IMG/VR virus record: IMGVR_UViG_3300042367_000535
Coordinates: 1 to 29,996 of that record
Length of the DNA: 29,996 nt
Direction: 5' to 3' (one strand)
From: a virus
In this document: positions 19,775 to 26,508 of the stretch, in pieces
How the letters are laid out: every line of letters begins with the position of its first letter
Numbering within the stretch: the first letter of the stretch is position 1
Notes under the pieces: generated by a model
Databases searched by the model: none
What the model was told of the DNA's origin: nothing
Seen by the model: only the letters and a program-made list of their open reading frames with translations
Position numbers and translations under genes: made by a program

Positions 19775-19806
19775 TATTTATACCTCGCCGGTATAATAAT
19801 GTACAT
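19775..19806 (-). promoter_or_regulatory. Promoter of tmRNA: early-type box overlapping a perfect TATAAATA
   Basis: -35-like ATGTAC at 19801-19806 and -10 TATAAA at 19777-19782 with an 18-nt spacer give the phage early architecture. The -10 is embedded in TATAAATA (19775-19782), the exact T4 late consensus. The tmRNA could therefore be made both early and late. The alternative -10 TATTATA at about 19791-19797 is too close to the -35. Confidence 0.7.
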
Positions 19807-19853
19807 AGGCAGATGGAACCATTTCGTGTTCATATCTTGCCCTGATCTTGTTC

Positions 19854-20987
19854 TTAGCCCCTGAACTCTAGGCTCTCGTGCCATCCATAAGCAACACCGA
19901 AGCGTGGGATCCCAGCCGGAGTCTTGATGAAGGAACGAATGGTCACGCCTTCATACTTTCTCCAGGTGGCCAGCAATTCTTTAGCGAACTCCTTAGTTCC
20001 CTTGATGCTAGCCTTCGGGTGTTCACCGTTTTCAGTCAGGCGACCATCAGGCATTCTGAAGGTCACAGCCTTAGCGTGACCTGCCCAGTTGCCCTTGCCT
20101 TCATGAACCTCGATAACTTCGTATTCCTCATCAAAGAACTCCTTGCGCTTCATGAGACCCTTGGACCGTTTGCCGTTGCCCTCGTAGAGAGTGTTTAGAC
20201 GAACCATTTGCCCTTCATAGCCATCTTCCATGTAGCTGGCATACAGTTCGTTGAGTTCGTCTTCAGATCCTATCTGATCGGTCTTGACGAATTTGACAGG
20301 AGACTCATCGCCTAGCTCATCCAGAATCTCACGCAGCACGTGGATGCGCTCAATGAATGCGCCTGGATGACTCAGAATGTCGTAGACATGATACTGCACG
20401 ACTTCACGAGTCTTGGCGTCTTGCTCAGGCGTTCTCTTATCCTTCTTGATAAGGCTGCCGAGCTCATTGAAATCATCTTTGAGATCGTGGTTGTACAGCT
20501 CACCGTCGAGCACGATTCCAGGGAATGCAGCAAAGACAGGAGCCAGCGCATCCAGAATATGGTCATGGCGCCACGGTTTGCCTTGACGGCTCAACAAACC
20601 TGCGGTGGCATCAGCAGTAGAACGATAACCATCAAGCTTCGGCTGCGAATAGCACATGCCCGGGAAGCTCTCATACTTCGTAGCGAGCATCGGACCTTGG
20701 AACTTATAGCCGGCAGAAGATCCAGCAGCCTTGAAGTCCTCGGCAGTGTGATATTTGCGATCCAGCTTTTTGGTGTAGAGACTCAGGATCTCAGCCGAGC
20801 ATTGCTCTTCGGCGGTGGTGGCATTGGCACGACCAACGTTCTTCGGGAAGCACTCGGTCCACTCAGACTCGACAGCCTTGCCATCGAGGAGACCGGAGAC
20901 TGTACGGAACCTCGAACCGTTTTGTTCCATCTTCCACCAACGGGTCTTACCCTTGGAGTCTGTCGTATAGAGCGTCGAACCGATCAT
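19854..20987 (-). CDS. ATP-dependent DNA ligase with WGR-like N-terminal region
   Basis: The 377-residue enzyme seals nicks in duplex DNA. The adenylation motif is KLDGYR with nucleotidyl lysine K117, followed by SRQGK (133-137), VLDGELYN with E163, EGQMVR with E259, and the motif V lysines in LMKRKEF (K280, K282). An OB-fold region occupies roughly the last 90 residues (VIEVHEGKGNWAGHAKAVTF). The N-terminal about 95 residues (RWWKMEQNGSRFRTVSGLLD) resemble a WGR domain, a nucleic-acid-binding module known fused to ligases in phages. ATG 20987 has AAGGAA 6 nt upstream. It follows a 135-aa gene and ends just upstream of the tmRNA promoter. Confidence 0.93.
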   Translation of the reverse strand: MIGSTLYTTDSKGKTRWWKMEQNGSRFRTVSGLLDGKAVESEWTECFPKNVGRANATTAEEQCSAEILSLYTKKLDRKYHTAEDFKAAGSSAGYKFQGPMLATKYESFPGMCYSQPKLDGYRSTADATAGLLSRQGKPWRHDHILDALAPVFAAFPGIVLDGELYNHDLKDDFNELGSLIKKDKRTPEQDAKTREVVQYHVYDILSHPGAFIERIHVLREILDELGDESPVKFVKTDQIGSEDELNELYASYMEDGYEGQMVRLNTLYEGNGKRSKGLMKRKEFFDEEYEVIEVHEGKGNWAGHAKAVTFRMPDGRLTENGEHPKASIKGTKEFAKELLATWRKYEGVTIRSFIKTPAGIPRFGVAYGWHESLEFRG

Positions 20988-20996
20988 AATGTTTCC

Positions 20997-21404
20997 TTAC
21001 AGTGTGCGGTTGTCGAGGTGTGGTTTGAAGGCTGGCATGAGAATCTCGCCTGCGATTTGTGTCGCCATCTTGTCGATGAGACCACGGATTGCAGCGATAC
21101 GCTCCTCTGTTACTTCAAGCTCTGGGCGCAACCAATCCTTTTTGTGGACATAGTCAGTCGTGTGTCTAACACCATTGAGGTCGTAGATAGCCCTGAACAT
21201 GGTATCATACGAAACTGGGTCGAGGTTGATGTGCAATACGGAATTGAAACCGTTGCCCTCGACCCGAACCGCCTTGATGATCTCTTGCTCAGCAGTCTTT
21301 TTAATCTCACCATGAAGGCGAGCAGCATCCGCTGCATCGTTGGGTTGTTGAACCACGTCGACGTGCGTATTGTTATGTGTTGGGGCATATGTGGAATTGA
21401 ACAT
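20997..21404 (-). CDS. Conserved phage hypothetical protein (135 aa)
   Basis: The product begins MFNSTYAPTHNNTHVDVVQQ and then helix-forms through KKTAEQEIIKAVRVEGNGFN, with a strand SVLHINLDPVSYDTMFRAIY. A basic region and a terminal helix complete it (ERIAAIRGLIDKMATQIAGE). AGGAC lies about 10 nt before ATG 21404. An out-of-frame ATG nearer that site opens a shadow. It is 9 nt from the ligase gene and probably co-transcribed, but its function is unknown. Confidence 0.75.
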   Translation of the reverse strand: MFNSTYAPTHNNTHVDVVQQPNDAADAARLHGEIKKTAEQEIIKAVRVEGNGFNSVLHINLDPVSYDTMFRAIYDLNGVRHTTDYVHKKDWLRPELEVTEERIAAIRGLIDKMATQIAGEILMPAFKPHLDNRTL

Positions 21405-21429
21405 ATCATGGTAGTCCTAATATAAGAGT

Positions 21430-21457
21430 CGGTGGGGTCCCGTTAAGAACCCCACCG
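21430..21457 (-). terminator. Terminator hairpin after the beta-barrel protein gene
   Basis: A 9-bp stem (CGGTGGGGT and ACCCCACCG) with a 10-nt loop lies 11 nt beyond the stop codon of the beta-barrel gene. Only a weak T-run follows (CTCTTATATT). It probably separates this transcript from the hypothetical gene and ligase. Confidence 0.65.
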
Positions 21458-21468
21458 CTCATGTAGTC

Positions 21469-21927
21469 TTAGAAGCGGGCGACGAAACCAACAGTCGAAA
21501 CCGTAAAGGCGTCGGTGTTACTGTCGAAGGCTTCGACCTCACGGACACGTGCATCGAGACGCAGGTTGTCAGTCAGATCATACGAAACGCCGGCACCATA
21601 CGTATAGGTGGCACGGTCTTCAACGTTAGTCCACGCATAGCCAACGCCGCCGAGGCCGTAGACAGCCAGGCGATCAGTCAGGTTAACGACCTTGACCAGG
21701 TTGACACCGACGAGGTCAGCATCAAACGAGTTGTCGCCAACCAGCGTGTCATAGGTGAACTCGACCTGCGTGTTGAAAGGTCCAGTGACAGCCGGCGAAT
21801 AGCTGGCGGATGCGACAGTGTCACGACCTTCAACTGAACCGACAGACAGGCCGATTTCTTGAGCCGAGGCAGCCGAAGCCATCAGGGCAACAGCGACGGC
21901 TGCACCAAGCATTGTGAGTTTATTCAT
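21469..21927 (-). CDS. Secreted outer-membrane beta-barrel protein
   Basis: The 152-residue product has a Sec signal peptide (MNKLTMLGAAVAVALMASAASA, probably cut before QEIGLSV). It then shows alternating hydrophobic and polar strands (TQVEFTYDTLVG, LVGVNLVKVVNL, LAVYGLGGVGYAW, YTYGAGVSYDLT, TVGFVARF) and a terminal phenylalanine, the recognition signal for barrel insertion. Length fits an eight-stranded OmpX/OmpA-like barrel. GGAG precedes ATG 21927. It could change the host surface, for example to block superinfection, but this is inference. Confidence 0.82.
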   Translation of the reverse strand: MNKLTMLGAAVAVALMASAASAQEIGLSVGSVEGRDTVASASYSPAVTGPFNTQVEFTYDTLVGDNSFDADLVGVNLVKVVNLTDRLAVYGLGGVGYAWTNVEDRATYTYGAGVSYDLTDNLRLDARVREVEAFDSNTDAFTVSTVGFVARF

Positions 21928-21979
21928 AGTCTCTTCTCCATTGTTACAAATATTCGGGCCCAGCAGTGCACGAATGGGG

Positions 21980-22198
21980 TTAAACGTCAGTCGCCTTACG
22001 ATGATTGACGTGATTGCGCTCGTTGTCTCGAATCACAGACTCAGGCTGAGTGCCGTAGGTCTCTGCAATTGACCAAAAATCGTTCTCAGGTTTTACTTCG
22101 ACAAACCCACCAACAAGAGCGCCACGGGTGGGAATCCACGAGATCTGAGTTGCTCCTGTCGGTGAAATGAGTTTGCATTGGGTATATGTTTCGGTCAT
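21980..22198 (-). CDS. Conserved phage hypothetical protein (RKATDV-tail type)
   Basis: The 72-residue product has SWIPTRGALVGGFVEVKPEN and ends VNHRKATDV. The combination of a WxP motif, a glycine turn and a terminal HRKAxD is common in small phage proteins of unknown function. It begins after the lipoprotein gene with AAGGAAA before its ATG. Confidence 0.75.
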   Translation of the reverse strand: MTETYTQCKLISPTGATQISWIPTRGALVGGFVEVKPENDFWSIAETYGTQPESVIRDNERNHVNHRKATDV

Positions 22199-22199
22199 G

Positions 22200-22472
22200 T
22201 TATTTCCTTGAGGGTTTACAAACCCCGTTAGTGCTACTGGACTGTCGAGTTACAACTGACATTGCAGTGCTATGTGATGGTCTAAGGAAGATGAGATATT
22301 GGCACCCACCTGGGTCCTCATAGACCCCAACAGAGACGCCGCCGCTGTTTGGAACATCAGACCAAGTTACCGCACCTGCTACCGGCTCTGGCGCCACTGG
22401 TTCTGGCCGATCGGCCTGTATGCAACCGGCGAGGGCAACACACATTGCCCCAGCCGTGAAGATCTTCCGCAT
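22200..22472 (-). CDS. Putative lipoprotein
   Basis: Starts MRKIFTAGAMCVALAGCIQA, with lipobox ALAGC. A short proline-rich linker (PEPVAPEPVAGA) leads to a mature domain with two cysteines (GGCQYLIFLRP, TNGVCKPSRK). Probably anchored in the outer membrane or the inner leaflet of the envelope. GGAGG lies about 8 nt before the ATG. It is the second envelope gene in this cluster beside the beta-barrel protein. Function unknown. Confidence 0.8.
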   Translation of the reverse strand: MRKIFTAGAMCVALAGCIQADRPEPVAPEPVAGAVTWSDVPNSGGVSVGVYEDPGGCQYLIFLRPSHSTAMSVVTRQSSSTNGVCKPSRK

Positions 22473-22553
22473 CAGACGGCCTCCGCCATCAAAATAATGA
22501 ATGTCATAGTGTTAAAGAGTCCTTTTTGATAAATAGAATAGGAGGAACACATC
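22473..22553. other. 81-nt gap between divergent genes
   Basis: Only an 11-codon frame (MTFIILMAEAV) ending in a TGATG junction with the lipoprotein gene is visible on the minus strand, too short to call. On the plus strand lie the late-like box and ribosome site of the endonuclease gene. Confidence 0.5.
22528..22535 (+). promoter_or_regulatory. Late-like promoter box for the endonuclease gene
   Basis: GATAAATA, one mismatch from the T4 late consensus, stands 18 nt before the ATG at 22554, with AGGAGG between them. It is the only expression signal seen for this plus-strand gene. Confidence 0.5.
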
Positions 22554-23285
22554 ATGGCTTCATACACATATCTTATCGGATGGTCAGATCTCGACAAATG
22601 GTACTACGGATCTCAATACGGCAAGAAAGCAAACCCCAAAAATCTATGGGATCCATATAAAACGTCTTCAAAAAGAGTAAAGGCGTTTATAAGAATACAC
22701 GGTGAGCCAGACGTTATCAAAGTTAGAAAGGTTTTTGATGATAATGATCACGCCAGACTGTGGGAACACAGGGTTTTGCAGCGAATGAATGTCTCAAAAG
22801 ATGATAGATTCTTGAACCAAACCACAAACGTAGGTATCAAACCTGGATTTGTGGTTGACCCACATAGAAAAGAAGCCGCCATTGCTAGCATGAAACTCAA
22901 ACTAACTGGCAAGAAGAGATCCGCTGAATCTTCATACAAAACCAAAATAGGTCTCGTTGGAAAAGTGTGGTGGAATGATGGTGTAACCGAAACCAAATCT
23001 GCAAATCAACCTGTAGGGTTTAATCGAGGTAGACTATGGAAGCCGTCTGATCAACATAAAGCTGCTAATGCTTTAGCTTCAACAGGGCGGCCCTGCCCAA
23101 CAGCAGGTAGACCACAATCAGCTGCTTCCAATCAACTCCGTAGTAATGCTCTAAGGGGTAAACAAAAACATCTTCAAGGCAAGATGTGGTTTCATAATGG
23201 CCAAACCATGGTAGCAGCCACATCTTGCCCTAAAGGATTTGTACGCGGAAGACTTAAGAAGCCATCTCAAGAGCTTCGTGAATAG
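22554..23285 (+). CDS. Probable GIY-YIG homing endonuclease
   Basis: The 243-residue product opens with a GIY-YIG-like domain (YTYLIGWSDLDKWYYGSQYG, residues 4-23), where YLI and YYG stand for the two signature tripeptides. A conserved stretch follows with SSKRVKAFIRIHGEPDVIKV and LWEHRVLQRMNV. The C-terminal half has two copies of a W-W/F-x-x-G repeat (WWNDGVTETKSANQPVGFNR at about 139-158 and WFHNGQTMVAATSCPKGFVR at 212-231), a motif typical of phage homing-endonuclease DNA-binding tails. It is AT-rich, oriented against its neighbours, and its 3' end overlaps the DUF932 gene by 32 nt, all signs of a mobile gene. AGGAGG lies 8 nt before the ATG. It likely cuts a related phage locus to spread. 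Confidence 0.85.
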   Translation: MASYTYLIGWSDLDKWYYGSQYGKKANPKNLWDPYKTSSKRVKAFIRIHGEPDVIKVRKVFDDNDHARLWEHRVLQRMNVSKDDRFLNQTTNVGIKPGFVVDPHRKEAAIASMKLKLTGKKRSAESSYKTKIGLVGKVWWNDGVTETKSANQPVGFNRGRLWKPSDQHKAANALASTGRPCPTAGRPQSAASNQLRSNALRGKQKHLQGKMWFHNGQTMVAATSCPKGFVRGRLKKPSQELRE

Positions 23286-24210
23286 CCTTGATGTTGAGGT
23301 TCTTGTTAGCGCCATACCAAAGGCTTTGAACACGATTGTCTCGTGACCGGCCCATGACGTGGTTGGTCATGAAGGTGACCGCATTTACGGCCGACCAAAA
23401 CGTCCCCGGTGCGTACTGGAAGCCGGGCTGTTGCTCGAGCAGTTCGAGGGCGATGCCGGCATTCTTCGACAGAACCTTCTTGCCACCGTCCTCCTTCGAG
23501 GACAGAACCGGGAATACACGCTGGAAGTACTCGACAATGTTCTCCTTGTCATAGCGCTTCGAACCGAGGAACTCAGCCATCTCCTTGTAGTCAGACAGCT
23601 TGCGGCTCGAGATAGCCATCGTCTCCTTGACTGCATCTGCATCGAACTCGTTGCGGTGAGTGATGCGAGCCATGTTCGAGCTGGCGCTGTTCAGCGACAG
23701 GGTCAGCGTGTTGTTGCAGACCACTCGAGTGTTGGTGAATCGAACGTCGATCGACTTGCCGAACTGGTGGGGGTTGGTGAACAGGAGATAGCTCTCGACC
23801 GTATCACCGTTGAAGAGACTGAAGGATTCCTTGGTTTTGGCAAGAGCCCAGACGATACGACCACCCTTCAGGCTGCCGGCCGTGTGCATCTCCATGTCAC
23901 CGGCAACAATGTACTCGTTGAAGAACTCGAATGCCTGAGCATTCTGCAGCGGCTCCCAGTCATTGGTAACGACATCAAGGACTCGCTCATCCGTGTCACG
24001 CACGAGGGCCGAACGGCCGATATCGATACGCTTGCCTTCCAGTTCGATGAAGGCCGGTTCCTTGCGAACTGACCAGTCAACGCCGGCCGCTTCCATCATC
24101 TCATCAGGAGTGAGGTCCGGATCAACCTTGGTGCCGAGGCCGTGCCAAGGAACCTGACCAACCCATGCCATTTGGGCTTTACCGTCTTGGAATTCAATTT
24201 CGTGGGACAT
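23254..24210 (-). CDS. DUF932 / phage-plasmid-like protein (TIGR03299)
   Basis: The 318-residue product matches the DUF932 family: MSHEIEFQDGKAQMAWVGQV at the start, PWHGLGTKVDPDLTPDEMMEA, the VVTNDWEPLQNAQAFEFFNE block, TNTRVVCNNTLTLSLNS, and a C-terminal YAPGTFWSAVNAVTFMTNHV with the helix NVxSLWYG-like RVQSLWYGANK. The family is common in phages and plasmids and its function is unknown, often near recombination genes. The start is ATG 24210 with GGAG before it. A longer frame from TTG 24246 lies inside the promoter. Confidence 0.9.
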   Translation of the reverse strand: MSHEIEFQDGKAQMAWVGQVPWHGLGTKVDPDLTPDEMMEAAGVDWSVRKEPAFIELEGKRIDIGRSALVRDTDERVLDVVTNDWEPLQNAQAFEFFNEYIVAGDMEMHTAGSLKGGRIVWALAKTKESFSLFNGDTVESYLLFTNPHQFGKSIDVRFTNTRVVCNNTLTLSLNSASSNMARITHRNEFDADAVKETMAISSRKLSDYKEMAEFLGSKRYDKENIVEYFQRVFPVLSSKEDGGKKVLSKNAGIALELLEQQPGFQYAPGTFWSAVNAVTFMTNHVMGRSRDNRVQSLWYGANKNLNIKAIHEALEMAS

Positions 24211-24237
24211 GATATAATCTCCGTTACAGTTATTCTC

Positions 24238-24267
24238 ATAATACAAAGATCAGGAAAATAGGTACAC
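24238..24267 (-). promoter_or_regulatory. Phage-type promoter (GTGTAC-18-TATTAT)
   Basis: -35-like GTGTAC at 24262-24267, -10 TATTAT at 24238-24243, spacer 18 nt. It serves the DUF932 gene through a 24-nt leader with GGAG. Confidence 0.75.
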
Positions 24268-24272
24268 AACTA

Positions 24273-24764
24273 TTATAGACGATGAGCAAAATGTTTGTGA
24301 TATAGCATCTCAGCACGCTCATACGCTTCTTGTTCCCAAGGAAGAGCTTTATAAGCGTCTTCAGACCTAGCGTGGGCTACTGCGTCTTGGATCAACACTG
24401 ATTGTTTCCAATAGATCTCTCCGCCATGGAATACAATGTCACCACGATCCCATTGTTCAGCGTGGACATATTCATGGATGAGGGTCTCAATAGCTTCAGC
24501 AAGCTTTAGACGAGCGTCTATCATGAGTACGGGAGGATTCCAGGCCCCGTAAAACATGCCTGTGTTCCAGCGTATGTGACATACGCGAACAGTCGGTTCT
24601 CTCTTTAAGGTTGGGAAGAGCGCTCTTATCTCTTGCAAGAAGGGAGTGGCCTCCTCTAGAAATAGTGTCGTCTCGTCTTTGAATGATCGGTACATGGAAG
24701 AGGCTGACACCACGAGATGCGGTGATAGCCATTTGTCCGTCTGAAACGGATGTGTCGGCTGCAT
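24273..24764 (-). CDS. SprT-like zinc metallopeptidase-like protein
   Basis: The 163-residue product has the zinc-binding helix LIHEYVHAEQWDRG with HExxH at residues 97-101, preceded by the strand MIDARLKLAEAIE. A WKQS motif and HARSEDAY follow. This is the SprT-like layout. GAGGAA lies 5 nt before ATG 24764. A host- or phage-protein protease role is plausible. A structural, non-catalytic role cannot be excluded. Confidence 0.78.
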   Translation of the reverse strand: MQPTHPFQTDKWLSPHLVVSASSMYRSFKDETTLFLEEATPFLQEIRALFPTLKREPTVRVCHIRWNTGMFYGAWNPPVLMIDARLKLAEAIETLIHEYVHAEQWDRGDIVFHGGEIYWKQSVLIQDAVAHARSEDAYKALPWEQEAYERAEMLYHKHFAHRL

Positions 24765-24790
24765 TCACTTCCTCATAATAAGAGAGGCTA

Positions 24791-25012
24791 TTAGCCTCGA
24801 CGGCGATCAGCGTCTCGCCCTGCCTCATGGTATCCAGAGTAGTCCGGAGCCTTGAGCTTCGTTCCTTGCTTCTTCCTGATCGCAACAATCTGAGCTTCAA
24901 GTTCTGCGTGGAGCTTGTGATGTGCTGCCAAAGAAGCTGCCTGGCGAGCCCTTAGCTCTTTGATAGAACCGGTAGCAACGGCTTCAGACAGGACAATTTT
25001 GATAGGACGCAT
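24791..25012 (-). CDS. Hypothetical 73-aa coiled-coil-like protein
   Basis: Begins MRPIKIVLSEAVATGSIKEL and then a long helix (RARQAASLAAHHKLHAELEA), ending in a basic, glycine-containing tail (PDYSGYHEAGRDADRRRG). AAGGAA lies 6 nt before ATG 25012, and a CATAAATA late-like box stands 29 nt upstream. Followed in the operon by the SprT-like gene. Function unknown. Confidence 0.7.
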   Translation of the reverse strand: MRPIKIVLSEAVATGSIKELRARQAASLAAHHKLHAELEAQIVAIRKKQGTKLKAPDYSGYHEAGRDADRRRG

Positions 25013-25030
25013 TGTGGATTCCTTGGAAGA

Positions 25031-25057
25031 GGTGGTGACCTATTTATGATCACCACC
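25031..25057 (-). promoter_or_regulatory. Hairpin whose loop holds a CATAAATA late box
   Basis: A perfect 8-bp inverted repeat (GGTGGTGA and TCACCACC) encloses an 11-nt loop with CATAAATA (25041-25048). The hairpin follows the stop of the phosphatase/kinase gene and could be its terminator. The box in the loop may start the downstream gene late in infection. Confidence 0.5.
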
Positions 25058-25061
25058 AGTT

Positions 25062-26006
25062 TCAACGCTTCTTACGCGTGTCTTCCACGACGATGTGGCC
25101 GAAGCCATCCGCCTTCATGACATCCTTCAGAGCCGACTTCATGGCCTGATGGTGCTTGTCGATCAGAGCCACAGGACGCCAATCACGGTCCTTGATCTTC
25201 TCGTCATAGTCACGGTCGACCACGACATAGCGAACCAGATACCCATGAGGAACCAGTTCCAGAACCGACAGGCGGTCCTTACGGCGCAGTCCAGTCGAGT
25301 CCAGAACGGTGAACAGACCACACTCCATCCGAGCCTGAACCAGCTTGTGGGTGTAAGCCCACGTCAGAGCCAGGTTGTCAGGGTTGTGGACATGGGCAGC
25401 GTCATGCGAACCGAACAGATCACGGCGGACTTGGTCAGACGAGACCACGTCCTCAGGACGGTAACGCTGCTTGATCAGAGTCGACTTACCGGCGCCCGAA
25501 GGGCCAATCATCATGTGCAGCATTTCCTTGCCCTGATTGTCACGCACGTAACGCGACTGGCGGTTGTCGAAGTCGCCCTCGTTCACCTGCATGCAGGGGA
25601 TACCCATCTCGCGCCACATGGCAACGACCTGATTGCGGTCATCCAGCGCCATCACCGGCTCATACCCATCGTTCAGCAAATCCATCAGGATTTCCTTCTT
25701 GACGATATTGTCCTTGCGATAGTCGCCGCCCTTGCGCATGTAGATGGCGTCGTAGGTGAACCCATGACGGTTCAGCCAGTCGACCGACTTGGCACGATAG
25801 TCATTCTCATCCGGACGAGCCGTAACGATTACGATGGCGTAACCTGCAGCATGCAGGGCGAACACGACCTCGCGGGTATGTTCGAACACGCCATCTTCAT
25901 GCATGCCCTCGAAGAAGGCAGGCCAGTTTCCAGTGTCGACGTGGTGTCTGCGATGCTCGCAGTCGGCAATCGTGCCGTCCATGTCGACGATTACAGTCTT
26001 TTTCAT
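25062..26006 (-). CDS. pnk: Polynucleotide 3'-phosphatase / 5'-kinase, domains in reverse T4 order
   Basis: The 314-residue enzyme has two domains. The N-terminal HAD phosphatase has DMDGT (residues 8-12), VTARPD (61-66), the conserved lysine near K104, and LDDRNQV (121-127). The C-terminal P-loop kinase has GPSGAGKST (168-176), SSDQVRRDLFG and a later VLDSTG. Together they remove 3'-phosphates and add 5'-phosphates to RNA or DNA ends before ligation. T4 Pnk has the kinase first. Here the phosphatase is first, as in eukaryotic PNKP. It starts in a TAATG junction, and a TATAAATG box lies about 20 nt upstream. Its likely task is repair of nicked tRNA or DNA during host defence. No RNA ligase lies in the window. 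Confidence 0.92.
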   Translation of the reverse strand: MKKTVIVDMDGTIADCEHRRHHVDTGNWPAFFEGMHEDGVFEHTREVVFALHAAGYAIVIVTARPDENDYRAKSVDWLNRHGFTYDAIYMRKGGDYRKDNIVKKEILMDLLNDGYEPVMALDDRNQVVAMWREMGIPCMQVNEGDFDNRQSRYVRDNQGKEMLHMMIGPSGAGKSTLIKQRYRPEDVVSSDQVRRDLFGSHDAAHVHNPDNLALTWAYTHKLVQARMECGLFTVLDSTGLRRKDRLSVLELVPHGYLVRYVVVDRDYDEKIKDRDWRPVALIDKHHQAMKSALKDVMKADGFGHIVVEDTRKKR

Positions 26007-26290
26007 TATTTAGCTTTCTGTCCACATTTATAATGGTCGGCCTTCCGGCCCGGAAGCAGATGCTCACCTGCTTCTTTATGGCGAACAGTCCAAACCGTGG
26101 TTCTCCACGACCGGACTTTTGACTCACGGAATGCTCTCTTAGCGGCATCGTCATAGCCGGTAGCCATCACGTGAACCTGTTCCTGCTTGATCCCCTCGAA
26201 CATGTCGTACGTAGGATCAGACATGTATGGGTGGTGGCCGCTATGAAGCAGCTCAACGACGTACGGATATTTTTTGCCAAATCCGAACAT
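26006..26290 (-). CDS. Hypothetical 94-aa protein
   Basis: Starts MFGFGKKYPYVVELLHSGHH at a TGATG junction with the 52-aa gene. The longer frame is a shadow. It has DPTYDMFEGIKQEQVHVMAT, a basic helical tail and one cysteine (HYKCGQKAK). The order of strand, HSGHH loop, and helix could be metal-binding. Ends in a TAATG junction with the phosphatase/kinase gene, so it may be co-translated. No family recognised. Confidence 0.7.
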   Translation of the reverse strand: MFGFGKKYPYVVELLHSGHHPYMSDPTYDMFEGIKQEQVHVMATGYDDAAKRAFRESKVRSWRTTVWTVRHKEAGEHLLPGRKADHYKCGQKAK

Positions 26291-26448
26291 CACAGGAGAC
26301 TCGCCAGAACCGAAGAACCCCACAGTTCGACAACGCGGACTTTGGCATTCTTCTGACCGAAGAACTCCTTGACTTTGGCGATTTCGCCGACTTTGGTCGG
26401 CAGTTTTCCACCGACAAAATCCTTGGCAAGAAACTTAGCATCAAACAT
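26290..26448 (-). CDS. Hypothetical 52-aa protein
   Basis: The frame MFDAKFLAKDFVGGKLPTKV continues with GEIAKVKEFFGQKNAKVRVV and ends with a hydrophobic LWGSSVLASLL. It lies directly behind the promoter at 26473-26501, has only a weak GGA upstream, and runs into a TGATG junction with the next gene. The coupling and operon position support it. Function unknown. Confidence 0.7.
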   Translation of the reverse strand: MFDAKFLAKDFVGGKLPTKVGEIAKVKEFFGQKNAKVRVVELWGSSVLASLL

Positions 26449-26472
26449 TTTTCGTATCCAGGTTATATTCCT

Positions 26473-26501
26473 ATAATACGAAGTCCTGCATTTATGTACA
26501 C
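26473..26501 (-). promoter_or_regulatory. Phage-type promoter (GTGTAC-17-TATTAT)
   Basis: -35-like GTGTAC at 26496-26501, -10 TATTAT at 26473-26478, spacer 17 nt. It drives the 52-aa gene, the 94-aa gene and the phosphatase/kinase gene. Confidence 0.8.
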
Positions 26502-26508
26502 ACTTATT

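Noticed and set aside
20340-21425. Plus-strand open frame (361 codons)
   Set aside because: It is antisense to the DNA ligase and the 135-aa gene, whose motifs are clear.
22473-22508. 11-codon minus-strand frame before the lipoprotein gene
   Set aside because: It ends in a TGATG junction and has AGGA upstream at poor distance, but it is too short to call a gene.
24496-24900. Minus-strand frame of 134 codons over the SprT-like and coiled-coil genes
   Set aside because: It overlaps two genes that have better ribosome sites and a zinc motif. Its residues are shadow-like.
25095-26033. Plus-strand open frame (312 codons)
   Set aside because: It is exactly antisense to the phosphatase/kinase gene and has many Val/His/Arg runs typical of an antisense shadow.
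26253-26444. Minus-strand frame of 63 codons
   Set aside because: It overlaps the 52-aa gene in another frame and is rich in Ser/Arg. The 52-aa frame has the promoter and the TGATG junction.
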